From: Isoetes taiwanensis
Lineage: Eukaryota; Streptophyta; Lycopodiopsida; Isoetales; Isoetaceae
DNA: 64,000 nt
Direction: 5' to 3'
NCBI GenBank assembly: GCA_021234155.1
Contig: JAJEKV010000005.1
Coordinates: 746,001 to 810,000 of the forward strand
The notes under the pieces were generated by a model that saw nothing but the letters and a program-made list of their open reading frames with translations, made no database searches and had not been told where the DNA came from. Each line of letters opens with the position of its first letter. The first letter of the stretch is position 1. Below, piece after piece: positions 22,081 to 33,499 of this stretch. Position numbers and translations under genes: made by a program.

Positions 22081-23120
22081 GGTCAGTGTGTGCAGGGTAA
22101 TGGCATTTTCTTCTATGTCAACACCATAACGATCTATACAAGATTTCCAAACTAGCCATCTTGACAACTTGAACCATCTAATGCAATCCAGATAGACTTA
22201 GCCTCAGCTTATATCTTATTTTAGCTCATTGTTATGACCGTGAACTCAGATATAACCTGTCTAAAATTGACTTAGCAACAATAGGCGAGGATATATTAAC
22301 AACTTATACTCAAAGATCTAGCAGCATCAACCCACTACTAGCAAGCCACTTAATATCTTCTTGTCTCATGGCGCCAGTGGCACCTTTTGTGCCACTGGCG
22401 CCACCTCCATGTAGCCCCCATAAGCTACATGACCTCCAAGGGGGTTCCTATTGAGTTTGGGCTTCTCCCAAGCAAAACAATCTTTATATTGCTATTGCCA
22501 GGATACCATTTACTCCATACAAGGCATGTCCTACTATCTACAATTCTAAAGACTATCCTCGGACTTCTTACAACAATCTTAACTTAGTTATTACTTCCTC
22601 TTATATTCTACTATGGCAAAAGACATTCAATCCCACATTATCACATTCAAGATCACTCAGATTCCTTTAATACTCTTAATTCAAATCATTAAATCCTGAT
22701 TCTTTTCTTCAACAACAAGAACAATCTAAACAATCTAAGCATCCCCTGCTGTACGCAGCAAACCATCCCTTTGTCTCCTTCTAGTTGTTTTCTTCTCAAA
22801 ATATCCCCTCCTTTCAGCCCCTAGCTCCAAGTTGTACAAAGAGATACAATGGTGCAGTCAATTCTGACACAACTTCACTCTTTCTGCCATATCTCTCTCA
22901 TACGAATGAATTTCGGCCTTATCAGACCCAATCCGGAAAGCTAATTTGAGAATCTTTCTAACAAGGTAAGGTATGGTAGGATGCTTATTGTAGTACTTAG
23001 TATTGCTCGCCTTGCAGATGAAATCGCTCCACGCGTGATTTAGTTTATCCTCAATTTGAATTAAATCGCGCCAAGCGTGCTTTAATTACATTTCATTGTC
23101 AGACTAAATCACGCAGAACG
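22081..23120. other. interval between element 1 and the copia element
   Basis: No coding region recognised. It contains the hairpin at 22369-22403. Confidence 0.5.
22369..22403. repeat. perfect 15-bp-stem hairpin
   Basis: Arms TGGCGCCAGTGGCAC (22369-22383) and GTGCCACTGGCGCCA (22389-22403) around loop CTTTT. Could be a foldback remnant or a structured RNA; the surroundings give no help. Confidence 0.75.
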
Positions 23121-23825
23121 TGTTAGGAATTAGGTCATATAATACTTTCATACAGTTGAAGCCAGATCTATAGGCTCTGAGCATATTGGAACTTGATCTA
23201 AATGTGGAGATGCAATGGTTGTGGAAATAGATGCAACTTATGATTAAAACAAGTATTAAAAGTTCAAATTTTGGTTCAATGGTTCCTAAGCCCATATCGA
23301 GGAGAATGCATGTGGGATAATTCAAGTCGAAAGCTATTCTGTCTTATAATGAATGTGGGATATATCGAGAGCACAGAATTCTTAAGTTAGCAGGTTTATC
23401 CGGCCGGAACCGACTGAGGATGATCAATAAATACTAAGTAAACACGTGCTCAGATAGACACACTGTATACGCCATAGATCCAGTGCCAGAAATATGGTCA
23501 TGGGCCGAACAAGACTATTGCTACAGTGTTTGAAGTGATCCCATTGCTACAGTGCTATTTCGGCATTAATGACTAAGGTTTTGAATAATGGTTAAGTTGC
23601 TTTAAGTTTATACTTGATATTTACAAGGGATTAGAGACCATATTGTGGCTCCCTTGTGTGTGTGAATTTGCTTGTCAAATCCATACTTGCTATCAAGTTG
23701 TGCTTGAAGATTAAGTCTACTTCCATTGCATTTGAGTTAAATTTAATAGATTTGCATTCTTTGAACATATTATAAGGTTGTGATTCTTGTGAGAAGGTAA
23801 ACATCTAGTAGACAACATTTTAACA
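23121..23825 (+). repeat. left LTR of the copia element (705 bp)
   Basis: Starts TGTTAGGAATTAGG and ends AACATTTTAACA immediately before the primer-binding site. Nearly identical to 28026-28694, with only a few substitutions noticed, so insertion is fairly recent. Confidence 0.92.
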
Positions 23826-23840
23826 TTGGTATCAGAGCCA
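23826..23840 (+). other. copia primer-binding site
   Basis: TTGGTATCAGAGCC directly after the left LTR matches the 3' end of initiator methionine tRNA, the usual primer of plant copia elements. Confidence 0.9.
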
Positions 23841-23857
23841 AGTTGGCTAAAGTCATA

Positions 23858-24757
23858 ATGTCTACTAGATTTGCAGCAAATTTGTTAAATCAAATTGAAG
23901 TGTTTAAGGGGGATACTGGATTCCAAGTTTGGAAGGAATCTATTAAGTCTGTTTTGGAATTTGAGCATTTGTGGCATCTTATAGATGGTAGTCAAGCTAG
24001 AGTCACTGGGTCAGCCAGCTCTGGCAGTACAAGTCCAGGTGCCAGTTCAAGTAATCCAAGTGGAGGGAGTGGAACTCCAGAAGGTTCAGGAGTATCTTCT
24101 ACTCCTACTGTTGCTATAGCAGATGACACCAAAGTTATGGAAGCACAACAGATTATTCTGAGCAAAGTAGGAACTGCTCTTAAGCTGAGGCTAAGGGGTT
24201 TGAAGCCACATGAAATGTGGCAGTATCTTATAAGCCAGTATGAGGTAAAAAGCTCATCTCAAATTGATTTGTTAGAAAAACAACTAAGGAAGCTCAAGTT
24301 GTTTGAAAAAGATGATCTAACAGATTTTTTGGAGAAGTTTGATTCAATTGTGGCAGATCTTGAAGGAGCTGGAAATGTTCTAAGTGAACAATATCAAATA
24401 TTGGCACTATCTAGGGCTGTTTCTCACAATTCTCAGCTTGCAACATTAGTGAGAAATATAGCCACTTCAAAAGAACATGCCCTAAGGATGATTCGAACTG
24501 AATTTGAGCAGACAAAAGGTATGCAAGAGGATGACCAATCTCCAGAGGTATTGTTTGCAAGAAAGCAGAAAAAAGGAGGCAGTTCTAACTTTGCAAAAGA
24601 GAGATTGGGGCCTTGCTATACTTGTAATCTGTATGGGCATTTGAAAAATGAGTGTCCAAGTGGAGGTAGGGGATTGGAGGAAGAGGTAGAGGTCGAGGAA
24701 GAGCACAAATGGATTCAAGAAAGGGAAGGGGACGTTTTAAAGAAAGTACAAGTCTGA
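23858..24757 (+). pseudogene. copia gag
   Basis: From ATG 23858 (MSTRFAANLLNQIEVFKGD) the frame gives a UBN2/Retrotran-gag-like capsid region (VWKESIKSVLEFEHLW, QYLISQYEVKSSSQIDLLEK) and a CCHC zinc knuckle CYTCNLYGHLKNEC, which binds RNA during particle assembly. A frame shift near 24680 separates it from the protease segment, which continues in another frame. Confidence 0.85.
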
Positions 24758-24759
24758 AT

Positions 24760-24939
24760 ATTATGGAAGAAACAATTGAAGAAAACCCTGATGACATTGA
24801 GGTAAAAGATGTGTTAAATATTTCTGAATATTTTGCCAAAAATAATAACAAGTTTCTCATTATAGATTCAGGAGCAGAAAAATCAGTAGTGCATGATATC
24901 AAGATTTTAAAGGAATGTAAAAGAGAGAATGGCCATGTT
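24760..24939 (+). pseudogene. copia protease, interrupted by a MITE
   Basis: The frame contains the retropepsin motif as FLIIDSGAEKSVVHD (D-S-G instead of the usual D-T-G). It is cut after ENGHV by a 341-bp insertion at 24940-25280. Protease/GAG-pre-integrase coding resumes at about 25289 (RRWWGAENP in one frame, QKIRDSGILELFNLNGKSV in the coding one). Confidence 0.8.
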
Positions 24940-25280
24940 TGAGGGATAGGTTCTGTACATATAAAATTCAAATTCCTGACGTATAAAGTCAAAAAATACG
25001 TATTTTTTAATAAAATATGTATTTAACATATTAAAAGGTCGCCGGGTCGGTAAAAATTCAAAAAAAAAAAAATTCGTCGAAGTTTTTTCGAAACCTTGAT
25101 CCGCGTCTGCTGAAAGTTTTTCAGCGTCACAGCGAACCAAGAAAAACGCGTCTGCGAAAATCTTCCGACTCCGGAATTTTTTTTTGCCGTATTTTTTACG
25201 TTTTATATGGCAAATATGTGCCGTATCATACAATTCATACGTATTCCGTATAAAACGTACAGCGTATTGAACCTATCCCT
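24940..25280. mobile_element. hAT-like MITE inside the copia protease
   Basis: Inverted ends AGGGATAGGTTC (from 24942) and GAACCTATCCCT (ending 25280), flanked by the perfect 8-bp direct repeat GCCATGTT (24932-24939 and 25281-25288). An 8-bp duplication and a (C)AGGGATAGG-like end are typical of hAT elements. The interior is non-coding and AT-rich. Confidence 0.88.
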
Positions 25281-25288
25281 GCCATGTT

Positions 25289-25858
25289 CAGCTAGGAGAT
25301 GGTGGGGTGCAGAAAATCCGAGATTCTGGAATCTTAGAGTTATTTAATTTGAATGGAAAAAGTGTGATGCTTAAAGAAGTTTTGTGTGTGCCAACTCTTG
25401 TGAGAAACTTAATTTCTGTGTGCCAACTTGTGGATCTTGGATATAAGGTTGTTTTTGAAAAGCTTGAATGCAAAATATTTCTTAATAATATTTTGAAATT
25501 CATTGGAAGAAGAGTAGGAAATTTGTTTGGCTTTGACAAAGATCACACATTGTCTGTCAATATTGTTGAATGTACATCGAAGACAACATGGCACAATAGA
25601 TTGTGTCATATTCATTCATCAAATATTGATCTGCTCATTAAAAACAAGCTTATAACAGCAAAAATAGATGGAGAAAAGAAGCTATGTGCAGGCTGTCAGC
25701 TTGGCAAGCAATCAAGGCTTGCATTTAAAACAAAAGCCAAGAGAGCTAAAAGGGTGTTGGATTTAATCCATACAGATTTGTGTGGACCTATTAATATCAC
25801 AGGAATAGAAGGGCATAGATATTTTATGACATTCATAGATGATTTCAGCAGAAGATGA
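25289..25858 (+). pseudogene. copia integrase N-terminal part, with internal deletion
   Basis: The frame shows the end of protease, the GAG-pre-integrase zinc domain (WHNRLCHIHSSNIDLL ... LCAGCQLGKQSR; HHCC-type) and the first catalytic Asp (LIHTDLCGPI). After FMTFIDDFSRR the frame jumps straight to the C-terminal integrase region (EHLRSFGCLSFVHIPEELRKKL). The DNA encoding the second and third acidic catalytic residues is therefore deleted, which by itself makes the element unable to integrate. Confidence 0.85.
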
Positions 25859-27540
25859 CTATGAACATTTGAGGTCATTTGGTTGCTTAAGTTTTGTTCA
25901 TATTCCTGAAGAGCTTAGGAAAAAACTTGATGACCGAGCATATATTGCATATATGGTAGGTTATGACGTGCATTCAAAAGCCTACAGGTTGTATGATCCC
26001 ACTCACAGGAAAATCTTGGTCAGTAGAGATGTAGTGTTCAATGAAAACAAGTTTTATAAAGCTATTCCTAATGTTAATGATGATAATATCTTAGAGGCAG
26101 ATAAATCTAACTCTGATGTGAAAGAAATAGTTGAGCATACTGCTCAGACTGAATCCAAAGTGCAGGATACAAGTGACACTATTGACAGTGACAATGAGGA
26201 TGGAGATCAAGATAAGGTTGAGGCACAAGACTCAAAAAGTATTTCAGAATTTGAACCTGCAGTTGAGCCTGTGGCAGCAGAACCTATAATGACTGAACCT
26301 GTTGCAAAGACAAAGAGAAAAGCCAGAAGAACTGAGGCTCAGATCTTGGCTGATGAAAGCAAACACAAATTAGAATTGCATGGCAGAACTGAAGCTGGTA
26401 GAAGTAAGAGGCATCATGGAAACACAGGTGAAATTTATTCTGTGTTTGATATTCTAGTTTTGAAAACTGATAAGCTGCCAAATAATTTTGAAGAAGTGTT
26501 AAAAGGTAAAGATTCAGCCAGCTGGAACAAAGCTATGGAGGATGAGATGCAATCCTTCAAAAGAACAGAAACTTATACTGTGGTTGATAAACCACCAGGT
26601 AAAAATATTATTGGCAGCAAATGGATCTTTAGGATCAAGCCAGGCATTGATGGGCAAACAAAGAAATTCAAGGCAAGACTTGTAGCACAAGGATTCACTC
26701 AGAAAAGAGGATTAGATTTTGATGAGACATTCTCTCCTTTAGTCAAAATAAATAGCTCAAGAATGTTACTAGCAATTGCCAACTCATGTGACATGGAGAT
26801 TCACCATATGGATGTAGGTACAACATTTCTTAATGCAAAACTGGAAGAAGAGATCTATTTGAAATCTGCTCCGGATTTGAGGAAGAAGAAGGGAAAGTTT
26901 GAAAATTAAATAGGGCAGTTTATGGTTTGAGACAGGCACCAAGAGAATGGTACAAATGTATGGATAATAATCTTTTAGAGCAAGGGTTTAAAAAATTAAA
27001 ACATGATGGAAATTTGTACAGGTACAATGATGGGAAGAAATGGTGTATTATAGCTCTGTATGTTGATGATAATATCATGGTTGCAAATGACAAAAGCATT
27101 CCGGCTCATTGTAAACAATTGCCATACAGGCGGTTTCAAATGACAGATTTAGGTGAACTTAAGAGATTCCTTGGCATTGATGTCTATAGAGACAGAAAGA
27201 ATAAAATGCTGAAGTTGAGCATATGTTAAAAAAATTTAATATGAGTGAGTGCAACATAACACAGACACCTTTAGTCCCAGGATTCAAGATCTCATCTCAT
27301 ATGTGTCCAAAAATAGAAAAGGAGTTAAAGCAAATGGAAAATATACCCTACAGATCACTAATTGGATGTCTATCTTATGTAGCAAATTGCACGAGGCCAG
27401 ATATAGCCTTTGGTGTGAATATTTTAAGCAGGTATAACAATAATCCTGGTCTAGAACATTGGACTGCTGCTAAAAGGATTCTGAGATATCTTAAGGGAAC
27501 TCTGATGTTGGCATTATGTATAACTCAGATGAACTGCAAC
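25859..27540 (+). pseudogene. copia integrase C-terminus and reverse transcriptase
   Basis: Contains the integrase tail (GYDVHSKAYRLYDPTHRKILVS), the acidic linker, then RT: AMEDEMQSFKRTETYTVV, GSKWIFRIK, ARLVAQGFTQKRGLDFDETF, LRQAPREWY and the catalytic LYVDDNIMV, then GELKRFLGIDV and [14 protein letters not shown]. Frame breaks near 26905 and 27225 inactivate it. Confidence 0.88.
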
Positions 27541-27971
27541 TAAAAGCTTATTGTGACTCTGACTGGGCAGGAGATCTAGATCAAAGAAAGTCAACTTCAG
27601 GGTATGTTGTTTTACTGGGAGGTGCTCCTATAGCTTGGAAATACAAAAAGCAAGGAAGTATAGCTCTCTCTAGTGCAGAAGCAGAATACAATGCTGCAGC
27701 TCTATTAACTAAAGAAGTGGTATGGGAAAGAAGATTGTTGACTGAACTTGGTGTAGAACAAACTGAACCTACAGTTATTTTTTGTGATAGCACGAGCTGC
27801 ATAGCCATGTCAAAAAACCCTGTGTTGCATGAAAGAAGTAAGCATATAGAGATGGAAATACATTTTGTTCGAGATATGGTGGAAAAAAATCTGGTACACC
27901 TTGCTTATGTGAGTACAATTGATCAAAAAGCAGATCTACTGACTAAAGCCTTGTCACTTGGAAGGTTTTAG
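27516..27971 (+). pseudogene. copia RNase H
   Basis: AYCDSDWAGDLDQRKSTSGY, LSSAEAEYNAA, FCDSTSCIAMSKNPV, HERSKHIEMEIHFVRD and KADLLTKAL are the hallmark blocks of copia RNase H. The stop at 27969-27971 is shortly before the polypurine tract and right LTR. Confidence 0.9.
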
Positions 27972-28025
27972 ACCTTAAGAGATTCAGTTCAATACAATGG
28001 TAAGAAAGATTATATGAAGGGGGGA

Positions 28026-28694
28026 TGTTAGGAATTAGGTCATATAATACTTTCATACAGTTGAAGCCAGATCTATAGGCTCTGAGCATATTGGAACTTG
28101 ATATAAATGTGGAGATGCAATGGTTGTGGAAATAGATGCAACTTATGATTAAAACAAGTATTAAAAGTTCAAATTTTGGTTCAATGGTTTCTAAGCCCAT
28201 ATCGAGGAGAATGCATGTGGGATAATTCAAGTCGAAAGCTATTCTGTGTTATAATGAATGTGGGATATATTGAGAGCACAGAATTCTTAAGTTAGCAGGT
28301 TTATCCGGCCGAAACTGACTGAGGATGATCAATAAATACTAAGTAAACATGTGCTCAGATAGACACACTGTATACGCCATAGATCCAGTGCCGGAAATAT
28401 GGTTATGGGTCGAACAAGACTATTGCTACAGTGTTTGAAGTGATCCCATTGTTACAGTGCTATTTCGGCATTAATGACTAAGGTTTTGAATAATGGTTAA
28501 GTTGCTTTAAGTTTATACTTGATATTTACAAGGGATTAGAGACCATATTGTGGCTCCCTTGTGTGTGTGAATTTGCTTGTCAAATCCATACTTGCTATCA
28601 AGTTGTGCTTGAAGATTAAGTCTACTTCCATCGCATTTGAGTTGAATTTAATAGATTTGCATTCTTTGAACATATTATATGGTTGTGATTCTTG
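28026..28694 (+). repeat. right LTR of the copia element, truncated by an insertion
   Basis: Starts TGTTAGGAATTAGG after the polypurine tract and matches the left LTR for 669 bp. It stops at GATTCTTG. The terminal TAGTAGACAACATTTTAACA is found 2.67 kb further on at 31364-31383. Confidence 0.9.
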
Positions 28695-28696
28695 CA

Positions 28697-28949
28697 TATT
28701 CACACGGGGGGTTACTCTGGGCAACGAGAGCTGTCGGATGGGCATATTTGCCCTTTATTCCAAGATCTGGACCGTACATAGCAATCCTCGTTTGTGGGGT
28801 ATGCATGTACAAGTTTTTGTATACTATATATTAAGGTTTGCAAAATACTATAAGGTTTGAGAGAATGTACTTAATGGTATTAATTTTGTACATGTATTGT
28901 AAATATATTTTTGAAGCTCTCGCTGCCCTACGTAAACCCCCGTGTGAAT
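28697..28949. mobile_element. MITE with TTCACACGGGGG ends
   Basis: Left end ATTCACACGGGGGG...GGGCAACGAGAGC (28698 onward) pairs with GCTCTCGCTGCCC...CCCCCGTGTGAAT (ending 28949). Short direct repeat TTGCA at 28692-28696 and 28950-28954 is a likely target duplication. No coding capacity. Confidence 0.75.
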
Positions 28950-28954
28950 TTGCA

Positions 28955-31363
28955 CCCAAACCAAAGGGGATTTAAAATGTGTTAAATGCAATGGTTTGTG
29001 TTAACAATGTTAATGATAGTTGTGTGTTGATTGTTATATTAAAAAAAAAATTTGGGCCCTTCGGGTAACTAAAGCAAACATAAGTAAACTTTATGGGCCT
29101 AAATATTAATTACTAAAAGGCATAATAACATCAAGACAAACAAATTATTTACATTGCAAACAACTATTGAGTACATTTCATGTAGTCATTATATTCATTA
29201 TAGCAAATGCCTTTGGCTGGGGCGGCACATCAAGATGTGCAATAGAAAACTCTTTAGAGACAGATCAAAATAGATACCCTCAAAGTAAATAATCTGTTTT
29301 GAAGGAGCTGCATCATATGGTGCCACAGTTTTTGCCATAATCTGATTTAATGAAGCTGCATCATATGATGTCACAGTTTTGCCATCACTGGTGGTAACCT
29401 GAAATGACAAACTCTGGCCATTTAAGAGGCTGTTACTCTACCAATTTTGGCTCCAATTTCTGGACATTGCTTGCCACCTAGTGTTTGATCCCTTTACTGA
29501 TACTAATATTGCATGCACATCCCCTGCCCCTCCAACATTTGTTATAAGTACTAGATTGAAGTATGAATGCCCATTTACTGTGAACCTCATTCACATTCAA
29601 TGAAAATAAGTTTTGAAGGAGCTGCATCATATGATGCCACAGTTTTGCCATAATCTGTTTTAAGGAAGCTGCATCATAACATGATTTTTACCTTACGAAA
29701 ATTATATAGAAGGAAGAAATGCTTGTAAAATGATAGCCAATATGCTGGTGAAGCAAGCAAACTGATGAGAGCAGAGCTCTATACAAAGCTCAGTATTTTG
29801 CCATCACATGAAACAGCATCAAGACGTAAAGACAACAGGAAATCGAAATCCAATAAATTGGAGCACCGACATTACTCTGCATGACATGTGCTGCTCGCTT
29901 CTTGTTCTTGCCTAATTCTCATATAATCCTGCATCAACTAGAAACTGCAAATTCAATACAAAAAGGAATATATTAATGGGTTGTTCCTTCTGGCAGAATG
30001 AGAATCAGGAAAACCATATGCAAGCAAAGATTCTTGCAACGAAAGACATGAGTACTGGAAGGCCTCTTGTAAACAGATAATTTTTAGTAACTCAAATGGC
30101 ATTCTAGATGCATTGGCTTTTTAGTAATTCAAATGACATTCTTGATGCATTGGCATAATATAAAATTGACCCATCTTCCAGAAGTAGACTGTAATATACA
30201 AATTTACCATCGACACCGAAGATTTGAAGGAATTTTTACCGTCTATAATGTATTCCGTCAGTCGTGAAATCACACACCATAAACCCTTGTGACGATGCAT
30301 TCTGCCTGCTAAATGTCTACTCTGGCATGACGCACAAGTGCCCAAGCAAGAAGGCAACGAAATGAAAAGAGCTTTGGCCTCTTTCAGCATTTTAGCAGAA
30401 CCATAGTTCAGCTGAAAGAATCTAGTGTGTACAATAGATAAAGAGAATTTAAGGACTAGGTGCTCAAACATTTGGAAAATTGTAGAAGCAGGATTATTGG
30501 CATCTTGAACGTAAATAGAAGTGGATTTGGCAGCTGCAAAACTGTGTTTATCTTTCAAAATTTCCAAGGATACCTGCAGGCAAAAGTGTATTTACCTTTG
30601 AAATTCAAAGCTCCATTGCATTCCTTGCTCCAGATCAAGAAAATTAAAAGCTTGGAACCTGCATTGAGTCACAGGCAAACCATAATTATAGAAGCCAGGG
30701 TACCGACCATACGCTGAGATAAAAGAAAAAATCCTAGTAAATTCAGACACAAATTTGATACCTTGTTCTTCTGCCTTATGCCTTATCCCTGTCTCTTTCT
30801 TCTTACACCCACGCACTCACTTCCTACTTGGCAGTTTTCATACAGGGACAGAAGACCAGAAATAGAGTCGTTCATATTACCTCCGGTATTCATAGGGACG
30901 GTTCCTCCAACATACTTGGCGATTTTGATCCGTTATTATCACACTTGAAGCTCCAGGCAAATACCACTCAGGATCTAATGCCAGAAGACAGACCGCCATC
31001 ATACAAGGCATTGCTTAATGCCCTAACTCAGAGCAATCGATCAAGCTAAACACGGACTGTGGTAGGATCTGGGCCTGGAGGGCAGATTCGTGAGCTGCAG
31101 GCCGCCTCTGTCACGTTAGGTTTAAAAGAAAATAAAAATAAACAGTTAGATCGAAATAGTTAAATGGTTAAAATGGTCATGTTAGTGGATGAAGAATACC
31201 TAAAGAAAACCCTAAACAGCCCCTAAAATCAACGGCTTACAAAAGGGTGCATTCTAGAAATACTATTTAGTACACCTGGATGAATACGGCCACCAAATCA
31301 TATGAAAACCTTAGAGAAAACAGTACAAAAACACAAAAAAACCCCTGTTATAATGCTAGATAT
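28955..31363. other. inserted DNA within the right LTR, no gene recognised
   Basis: About 2.4 kb separates the broken LTR from its terminal 20 bases. It holds short repeats of GCTGCATCATATGATGCCAC-like sequence (about 29303, 29355 and 29620) but no domain I recognise, and its ends show no inverted repeats. Nature unknown. Confidence 0.5.
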
Positions 31364-31506
31364 TAGTAGACAACATTTTAACAGAGCGCGTTTGGGTTAA
31401 GCCTAACACAAATCATGCTTGGTGCATTTGTATTATTGCAATGTATGATATAAGGGTGTGCATGTTAATCATATCTTGCTGACCAGATACATGTTTGATG
31501 TTTCAG

Positions 31507-32143
31507 CTTCCCTTGCGTTTCTAAGAAGGTCGTGGTGTTCGACCTAAACGGAGTTCTATATAAGACTTTTCCGAAAAATAAAGTGGCTCCAGATCAGTTT
31601 CACCAGATATCAGTAGAATCAAATTCCAAGTGGATCTATCCGCGGCTGCATTTGAAGGAGATGCTAGATGACGCATTTTAGGTTATTTCGAGTTGGTATT
31701 TGGTCATCCATGGAACTCCGGAACATCAAGGATACTGTAGAGGCACTGGAGAAAATGGATAGACATTGGTTGACCTTTTGGGATCAACACAAATGTGTGA
31801 AGTTCAGTAATCCTAAGGATCCAACAGGCAAGCCTATCTTCATCAAACACTTGAGTAACATGATGGACGAACTTGGTATCGAGAATAAGGATGATATAAT
31901 CATAGTGGATGATGATGCTCCCAAATGCTTCTAAATCAAGCGTAGGCCCTGAATCCACCATCTTATGATCCAAAAAAGTTTGCGACAGATGATTTTTTGG
32001 AGAAGTTTATGCCTATTATGAATAATTTGGCTATGGGGATAACAGTGCGTGAAGTGTTAGATTCACACCCAAAAGTAGATAAAGTGGCTGACATGGAACA
32101 CCACCTTGTTAAATACGTGAAAAAACATGGATTGACCTCTTAA
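31507..32143 (+). pseudogene. FCP1/HAD-phosphatase-like protein, broken
   Basis: After an acceptor-like TTTCAG the frame reads KKVVVFDLNGVLYKTF, the first motif (DxNGxL) of the plant FCP1-homology/NLI-interacting-factor phosphatase family. In a shifted frame it continues FRVGIWSSMELRNIKDTVEAL (the second region, IWSS), HLSNMMDELGI and IIIVDDDAPKC (third motif), and finally LEKFMPIMNNLA ... KKHGLTS with a stop at about 32141. One frame shift near 31678 and an in-frame TAG near 31942 interrupt it. Members of this family dephosphorylate protein or RNA-polymerase tail substrates; this copy looks non-functional unless the breaks are sequencing errors. Confidence 0.65.
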
Positions 32144-32149
32144 TATTTT

Positions 32150-33050
32150 ATTGGAATATATGATGTTCTTTTATGATATTCGTGTCATCTATCCATAATT
32201 TCGGTCTCCAATTGCCTCGCAAATAATATAATCTGTTATTATCTAACCTATTATTTTCATCTCAATGCTCTTCAATTTTGGTGTCAGCTATCTTAGCAAC
32301 TTGCCCTTCATTTTTGCATATTTCAATTCGCATCTGAGACGATACATGGGAATTGCAATCTATGTTATTTATGACGTCAAACACAAAGATTAAAAAAACA
32401 AAAGCCCCTAGAAGACAACCACATGTTGGCATGATTTTGGAGTTGACATAATCCCAATTTAGTTGGATGATAGTTGGATCCCGGACTCCAAATATGGAGG
32501 TCCATTTCTTTTTCACAACTTGAGCTTAGGAGGCACAGTCATGTTGGATATTTAGAAAATGAATCAGAAGTGATTTTGTTTCAAAATAATGTGTTCACTA
32601 GCTCTGAAGTACCATTTTTGGGCATGTTTGTCGGCAAATATCGTTGGACATTTCTCTGAGCATCCTTCTGAGATGTTGAATCATTGTAAACGGAGAATAT
32701 AGATGGACCGTATCTCCCCAAAATCATGTGCTTGCCACAAAAGGGAAATTGTTAGATTGGGCTCTAGCTAAGCCATCGATTCATGGTATCGATGAGAAGC
32801 TCGGGGACTATAACCCTTGGATTGGCCCTTCGCTTGCCCTGGATCGACCTGCTTTCTTTGTATCAGCGTCTTAAAACAGATCTGGCCGCAGCCAAATGTA
32901 GCAGGCCAATCTTTCAGCTTTTTTGACCCGTCATGCACATAAAAGAAATGGCTAAATCGTATTCGTTTGTGTACTCTATGGAAAATTTATAACAATTTTC
33001 TTTGGTAAAAAATCTAATATACCATACGAGGCTTAAATATAGGTGACTGC
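32150..33050. other. interval without recognised genes
   Basis: Short open frames only; no motif or repeat that I can support. Confidence 0.5.
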
Positions 33051-33054
33051 TAGT

Positions 33055-33490
33055 GCTCTCTAATAGCTTCCATTCGCACGGGTGCACATCGTCTTCGCAT
33101 TGAGACAGGGCATTGGACTCGAGAAACACGGGAGGAGAGGCTTTGTCAGTGTTGCCACCAGGGCGCCATTGAAGATGAATGTCATGCCCTCCAGATCTGC
33201 CTAGCGTTTGCCCATATTCGAGCGCAGTATGTTCGGTTAGTGACTGGCCAGCCATTGCATGAGTTATTGAATACTGCGTCCGTGGGCTTGTTGGGGTCAT
33301 ACATCCAGAAGGTTATGGATGCACGGACTCAGTTGTGTCCCCCGGGACAGTATTAAATGGTCATATACAATTGTATAGTGTACCAGCATACTTATTACTG
33401 CTAAGGTTTTTCCCTCGAAAACCCTTCGAGACGGGGGTCTTTTAATCCTGACAGTAATACGCTTGCTGCTCTCTTTTTGTTTGGGTCCCA
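33055..33490 (+). mobile_element. LINE 3' fragment (RT C-terminal zinc domain plus 3' UTR)
   Basis: The plus strand reads RLRIETGHWTRETREERLCQCC and then HQGAIEDECHALQICLAFAHIRAQYV, the Cys/His block that ends many plant LINE reverse transcriptases, and stops after CPPGQY at 33355. The 3' UTR contains GGTTTTTCCCTCGAAAACCC, shared with the two copies at 35.5 and 35.8 kb. The copy is 5'-truncated. Confidence 0.8.
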
Positions 33491-33499
33491 TATTAACTC

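Larger units (their letters stand above)
23121..31383 (+). mobile_element. Ty1/copia retrotransposon with interrupted right LTR
   Basis: The left LTR is 23121-23825 (TGTTAGG...TTTTAACA), followed by a primer-binding site TGGTATCAGAGCC complementary to initiator Met-tRNA. Gag, protease, integrase, RT and RNase H follow, then a polypurine tract (GAAGGGGGGA) and the right LTR from 28026. That LTR breaks off at 28694; its last 20 bases reappear at 31364-31383. Flanks GAACG (before 23121) and GAGCG (after 31383) look like a 5-bp target duplication with one change. Order IN before RT is Ty1/copia. Internal deletion and frame breaks make this copy inactive. Confidence 0.87.
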
